Both the position numbers and the translations under genes were made by a program. A DNA stretch of 64,000 nucleotides from Flavobacterium inviolabile (GTDB lineage Bacteria; Bacteroidota; Bacteroidia; Flavobacteriales; Flavobacteriaceae), in the NCBI RefSeq assembly GCF_013389455.1, contig NZ_CP058278.1:930001-994000 (forward strand), written 5' to 3'. Shown piece after piece: positions 61,168 through 64,000 of this stretch. The notes beneath the pieces are model-generated. The model saw nothing but the letters and a program-made list of their open reading frames with translations. It had not been told where the DNA came from and searched no databases. Each line of letters begins with the position of its first letter. The stretch's first letter is position 1.

Positions 61168-61449
61168 ATGATTGTAGAAATAGTTTCACCCGAAGCCACT
61201 TTATTTAAAGGAGAAGTTACTTCTGTAGCTGTTCCGGGAGTAAATGGTGAGTTCCAAATGTTAAATAACCACGCGCCAATTGTGTCGTTATTGGGAAAAG
61301 GTAATATCAAAATCGTTGGCTCTGGTTTGAAAATTGCAAAAGAATTTGCAGGTAAATTCAACAAGATTAATGAGCAGACCTATTGGTTACCGATTAATTC
61401 AGGAACAGTAGAAATGAATGATAATAAAGTTATTGTTTTAGCTGACTAA
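61168..61449 (+). CDS. atpC: F1 ATP synthase epsilon subunit, N-terminal domain only
   Basis: 93 residues, against about 135-140 in E. coli. The N-terminal beta sandwich is complete (MIVEIVSPEATLFKGEVTSVAVPGVNGEFQMLNNHAPIVSLLGKGNIKI, ending GTVEMNDNKVIVLAD). The C-terminal helical hairpin that inhibits ATP hydrolysis in other bacteria is absent, as I recall for many Bacteroidetes. The stop is followed by a terminator. Confidence 0.95.
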   Translation: MIVEIVSPEATLFKGEVTSVAVPGVNGEFQMLNNHAPIVSLLGKGNIKIVGSGLKIAKEFAGKFNKINEQTYWLPINSGTVEMNDNKVIVLAD

Positions 61450-61470
61450 TACAATGATATACTGAATAGA

Positions 61471-61497
61471 AAAGCCCGGCAATTGCCGGGCTTTTTT
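61471..61497 (+). terminator. Terminator after atpC
   Basis: A 12-bp palindromic stem AAAGCCCGGCAA/TTGCCGGGCTTT followed by TTTT. Confidence 0.88.
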
Positions 61498-61518
61498 GTT
61501 GCTATGTGTAATAAAAAA

Positions 61519-61548
61519 CAAAAGGCTTTCGTAACAGAAAGCCTTTTG
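61519..61548 (-). terminator. Terminator of the metalloprotease gene
   Basis: A 12-bp stem CAAAAGGCTTTC/GAAAGCCTTTTG with a 6-nt loop and a TTTTTTAT tail on the minus strand, 8 nt after the leftward stop. Confidence 0.85.
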
Positions 61549-61556
61549 CAGTTGTA

Positions 61557-64000
61557 TTATCTGATTATTATTTTTTGCGTTTCCTGGCGATCACCATTTT
61601 TAACCGTTACCAGATAAATACCCGATTGTGTATTTTGTAAATTGATAGACTCGTTAAAAAGATTCGTTCCCTGGAAGTCTTTTTTGAAAATCTGGCGGCC
61701 GCTGATATCAAAAACATGTACTTCAATAGTATTGGATGCATCCGGATTAAACTGAACCTGGAAAGAACCGTTGTTCGGGTTCGGATAGATCACAAAGTTG
61801 TTTAATTTGCTTTCTGTAGTGCCAAGAGGGCTGATCGTACAAATGTTTAAACTCCAGTTGTTCAATACACCTCCGTCTTCATTAAAGGCATCGGAAATCC
61901 GCAAGGTCCATGTGCCGGTTGAATTCTGACCATTAAAGGAAGATAGTGTCTGCGTTGGCATAACCGTTCCGGAAATTCCCGGATTTGTGCCGCAAACAAC
62001 CGTAGTGCCGGCATCGTCAAAAGTAGCAACGATGTTTTGAATATCGGCATTGCTGCACGGACGGCTGTATAACTGTACCTGTGTTCCGGTCGGACTGATC
62101 AGAGTTGCCGTTAAATCATTAATCCAGGTATGGGTCACATTCATCGTAATGTTTACGTCCGAAATAACGCCCCCGGAAGGGATATTTAAGGTGGAGTTGA
62201 TAGTTGGTGCGCCGGTAGTAGAGATCGTTAAAGGAACGTTTGCTGATGCGTTTGTAGTACAGGTTATCTGTCCGGTTGTAAACCTGAACGGACTGCTGTA
62301 AGTACCAATGCAGGCATCGTTTTTAGGCTGTACTCTCCAGAAATAATTAGTCGCTTCTGCTAATCCCGATACGGTATAGCTGGCAGTAGTTGTGTTTCCG
62401 GTGCTAACAATGTTCGTGAACGCATTATCGGTAGCTACCTGTACATCATAGGATGTGGCATTGCTATTTGCTGTCCAGGTTAAATTCAGGGTCGTGTTTT
62501 GTCCGACAGCTAAATTAGCCGGTGCGGTCAGAGTCATCGTACCAAAATTAGAATTTAAAAGATTCAGATAGTAGTTAACATTCTTAGTAGTAGCTCCGGA
62601 AGTAGCCGTTACAGCTAAGGTATAGAAGCCCGGAGTGGCTGCTGTAGTATTGCTCACGGTCATTGTAACGGTTCCGTTGGCATTTATTGAAGCCGGTGAA
62701 AAGGTAACCGTTGTTCCCGGTGGATTTCCGGCTACGCTAAACGTTGTACTTCCGCTGAAACCTCCCAAAGCAGTATATGCAATGCTGTAGGCAATATTAG
62801 AGCCGGTACAGATTGTTTTGTTCTGCTCTCCTGATACCCCGTTGAAAGCAGCTGTATGTGTGCTGCCAGGTGCGGTAATCGTGAAATTGGTGTTGGATAG
62901 ATCGTAGAAAATATTGTCATATCCTTTAACCATTATTCTGTTTTGTGTTCCCGGAGTATTCGGAACGGTTATTATTTCCGAACCGTCATTAGGAACTTTG
63001 CTGGCTAATAATGTAGGAAAAGAAGTTCCGCCATTTGTAGATAAATAAATGTCAACATAAGCCGCATTTACCCCGTTGGCAGTGGTACCGGCTACATCCC
63101 AGGTTACTGTCTGGTTCGTTCCGGCCTGCCAGGATACATTTGTGTTTGGGACGCTAACCAGGAATGGTCCGGCAGTTCCGTTTACGGTAACTTTCATCAG
63201 GTCGGAAGCCGTTTGTCCGCCGCCCGCTTTATTGTCTCTTACTGTTAAAGAGAAATTTAAGGTTCTGCCTATAGAAGGGCATACTTCCCATGTATTTGCC
63301 GTATTACCGGCTAAAACAGTATTTAAGCTCGGCATGTAACGCACCGGTGAGCCGGTTCCTTTAACCGAACGGAACATTGGTCCGTTAGCTCTTGTAGGTG
63401 TCGGGGCAGCCGTAGTATTTGGATTCTGAGGATCGTTTTGCTCCCAGGTATAGGTCAGGGCATCGCCATCGGCATCTGTTCCGGAACCCGTAAGCATAAA
63501 AGCGGTAGATTTTGGAATTACATAATCCCTTCCGGCATCTGCTGTTGGTGGATTGTTGGTGATATTCGTTATTTGGGCACAGCTGGAGCTCACACCGGAT
63601 TTTACATTGTTTAAGATATCACGGATGTTCACATAAGCAAAATAATCATCACTGTTCGCCTGTACATTGGCAGCGCAAATCCCGGCATAACCCATGATCG
63701 AAGAACCGGATCCCGGCTCTACTTCCGTTAAACCGCTTCCGGAACGGCAGCCTGAACTACTTTGCACGTGGTAGCCTCCAAACTGGTGTCCCATTTCATG
63801 GGCAACATAATCAATATCAAAAGCATCGCCTGTTGGATTTGATCTTCCGGTCATTCCGGTTCCTTTGTGGTTTCCGCTGTTTGGATTGGAGTTGGTGCTG
63901 CATACACACCCGATACAACCCGCATTTCCACCACCGGAAGTGTTGAAGTTGTGGCCAATATCATAGCTTCCGAAGCCAACATTAGCATCAATGGTTACCC
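61557..64000 (-). CDS. Secreted reprolysin-like metalloprotease with T9SS type A domain (5' end outside the window)
   Basis: Open to the right edge, 814 residues seen; the in-frame ATG at 63854 is internal, since VGFGSYDIGHNFNTSGGGNAGCIGC continues upstream. Zinc motif HEMGHQFGGYH (HExxHxxGxxH) with GRSNPTGDAFDIDYVA before it. Following are a possible Ig-like part (TADAGRDYVIPKSTAFMLTG), a fibronectin III-like segment (LTWTANSNATSYDVQVATD), a proprotein-convertase P domain (ISTTGAPTINSTLNIPSGGVISDVNI...NNWSLNIC) and a C-terminal sorting domain (VIYPNPNNGSFQVQF, VFDISGRQIFKKD, SGIYLVTVKNGDRQ). Such M12B-like enzymes degrade proteins outside the cell. Confidence 0.92.
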   Translation of the reverse strand, partial: VTIDANVGFGSYDIGHNFNTSGGGNAGCIGCVCSTNSNPNSGNHKGTGMTGRSNPTGDAFDIDYVAHEMGHQFGGYHVQSSSGCRSGSGLTEVEPGSGSSIMGYAGICAANVQANSDDYFAYVNIRDILNNVKSGVSSSCAQITNITNNPPTADAGRDYVIPKSTAFMLTGSGTDADGDALTYTWEQNDPQNPNTTAAPTPTRANGPMFRSVKGTGSPVRYMPSLNTVLAGNTANTWEVCPSIGRTLNFSLTVRDNKAGGGQTASDLMKVTVNGTAGPFLVSVPNTNVSWQAGTNQTVTWDVAGTTANGVNAAYVDIYLSTNGGTSFPTLLASKVPNDGSEIITVPNTPGTQNRIMVKGYDNIFYDLSNTNFTITAPGSTHTAAFNGVSGEQNKTICTGSNIAYSIAYTALGGFSGSTTFSVAGNPPGTTVTFSPASINANGTVTMTVSNTTAATPGFYTLAVTATSGATTKNVNYYLNLLNSNFGTMTLTAPANLAVGQNTTLNLTWTANSNATSYDVQVATDNAFTNIVSTGNTTTASYTVSGLAEATNYFWRVQPKNDACIGTYSSPFRFTTGQITCTTNASANVPLTISTTGAPTINSTLNIPSGGVISDVNITMNVTHTWINDLTATLISPTGTQVQLYSRPCSNADIQNIVATFDDAGTTVVCGTNPGISGTVMPTQTLSSFNGQNSTGTWTLRISDAFNEDGGVLNNWSLNICTISPLGTTESKLNNFVIYPNPNNGSFQVQFNPDASNTIEVHVFDISGRQIFKKDFQGTNLFNESINLQNTQSGIYLVTVKNGDRQETQKIIIR

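Overview
The window looks like a chromosomal segment of a Bacteroidetes bacterium of the family Flavobacteriaceae, most likely Flavobacterium or a close relative. The signs are T9SS sorting domains of types A and B on large secreted proteins, TAnnTTTG -7 promoter boxes with TTTG/TTG -33 elements, many lipoproteins with acidic residues just after the lipid-anchor cysteine, a two-domain OlsF-type acyltransferase, a DUF4270 lipoprotein upstream of glmS, and atpD-atpC standing apart from other ATP synthase genes. Everything here is read by eye; no search was run.

Layout. 1-2.1 kb: 5' part of mfd and a small lipoprotein. 2.2-8.4 kb: threonine dehydrogenase, a lipoprotein truncated haemoglobin with a membrane partner, an exported flavodoxin-RidA fusion, a SnoaL-like lipoprotein with an aldehyde dehydrogenase, and a thioredoxin/YgaP-like redox operon behind a Crp/Fnr-type palindrome. 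8.5-15.2 kb: a 2,239-residue T9SS type B repeat protein. 15.4-19.5 kb: HxlR regulator, twin tRNA-Asn genes, rseP and a secreted M1 peptidase. 19.6-28.7 kb: a rightward housekeeping run (serS, TPR protein, DUF4286, rsmA, mgtE, proC, a 2-hydroxyacid dehydrogenase, small membrane proteins). 28.8-35 kb: olsF-like, xth, an OmpA-like lipoprotein, an aldo/keto reductase and a secreted sugar dehydrogenase.

35.4-38.3 kb is an accessory island: a lipoprotein carrying a Tae4-like amidase domain, a Tai4-like lipoprotein immunity candidate 7 nt downstream, and an AT-rich orphan secreted protein whose start sits in an exact 28-bp copy of the toxin/immunity junction. Base composition falls sharply inside the toxin gene at the end of its Gly/Asp linker. 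This is the pattern of a polymorphic toxin with a swapped C-terminal module.

38.3-46.2 kb is an envelope-related cluster of four exported proteins (SIMPL/DUF541, toroid-like, VWA, DUF4139), divergent from a TPR-LytS histidine kinase and LytTR response regulator. The two promoters feeding the exported genes each carry the same direct repeat (TTTCACC twice, 21 bp apart) exactly 31 nt upstream of a TAnnTTTG box. I infer that this is the LytTR operator and that the six genes form one regulated system. With the toxin island, it is the best candidate in the window for an undescribed system.

46.2-55 kb is leftward: an AsmA-like/GT51 fusion, then a near-continuous run panC-panD-flippase-like-pseudoesterase-radA-HExxH protein-AraC-PEBP. 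55.1-59.5 kb: a half-length GT5 protein, DUF4270 lipoprotein and glmS. 59.6-61.5 kb: atpD-atpC. The right edge holds a truncated reprolysin-like T9SS metalloprotease.
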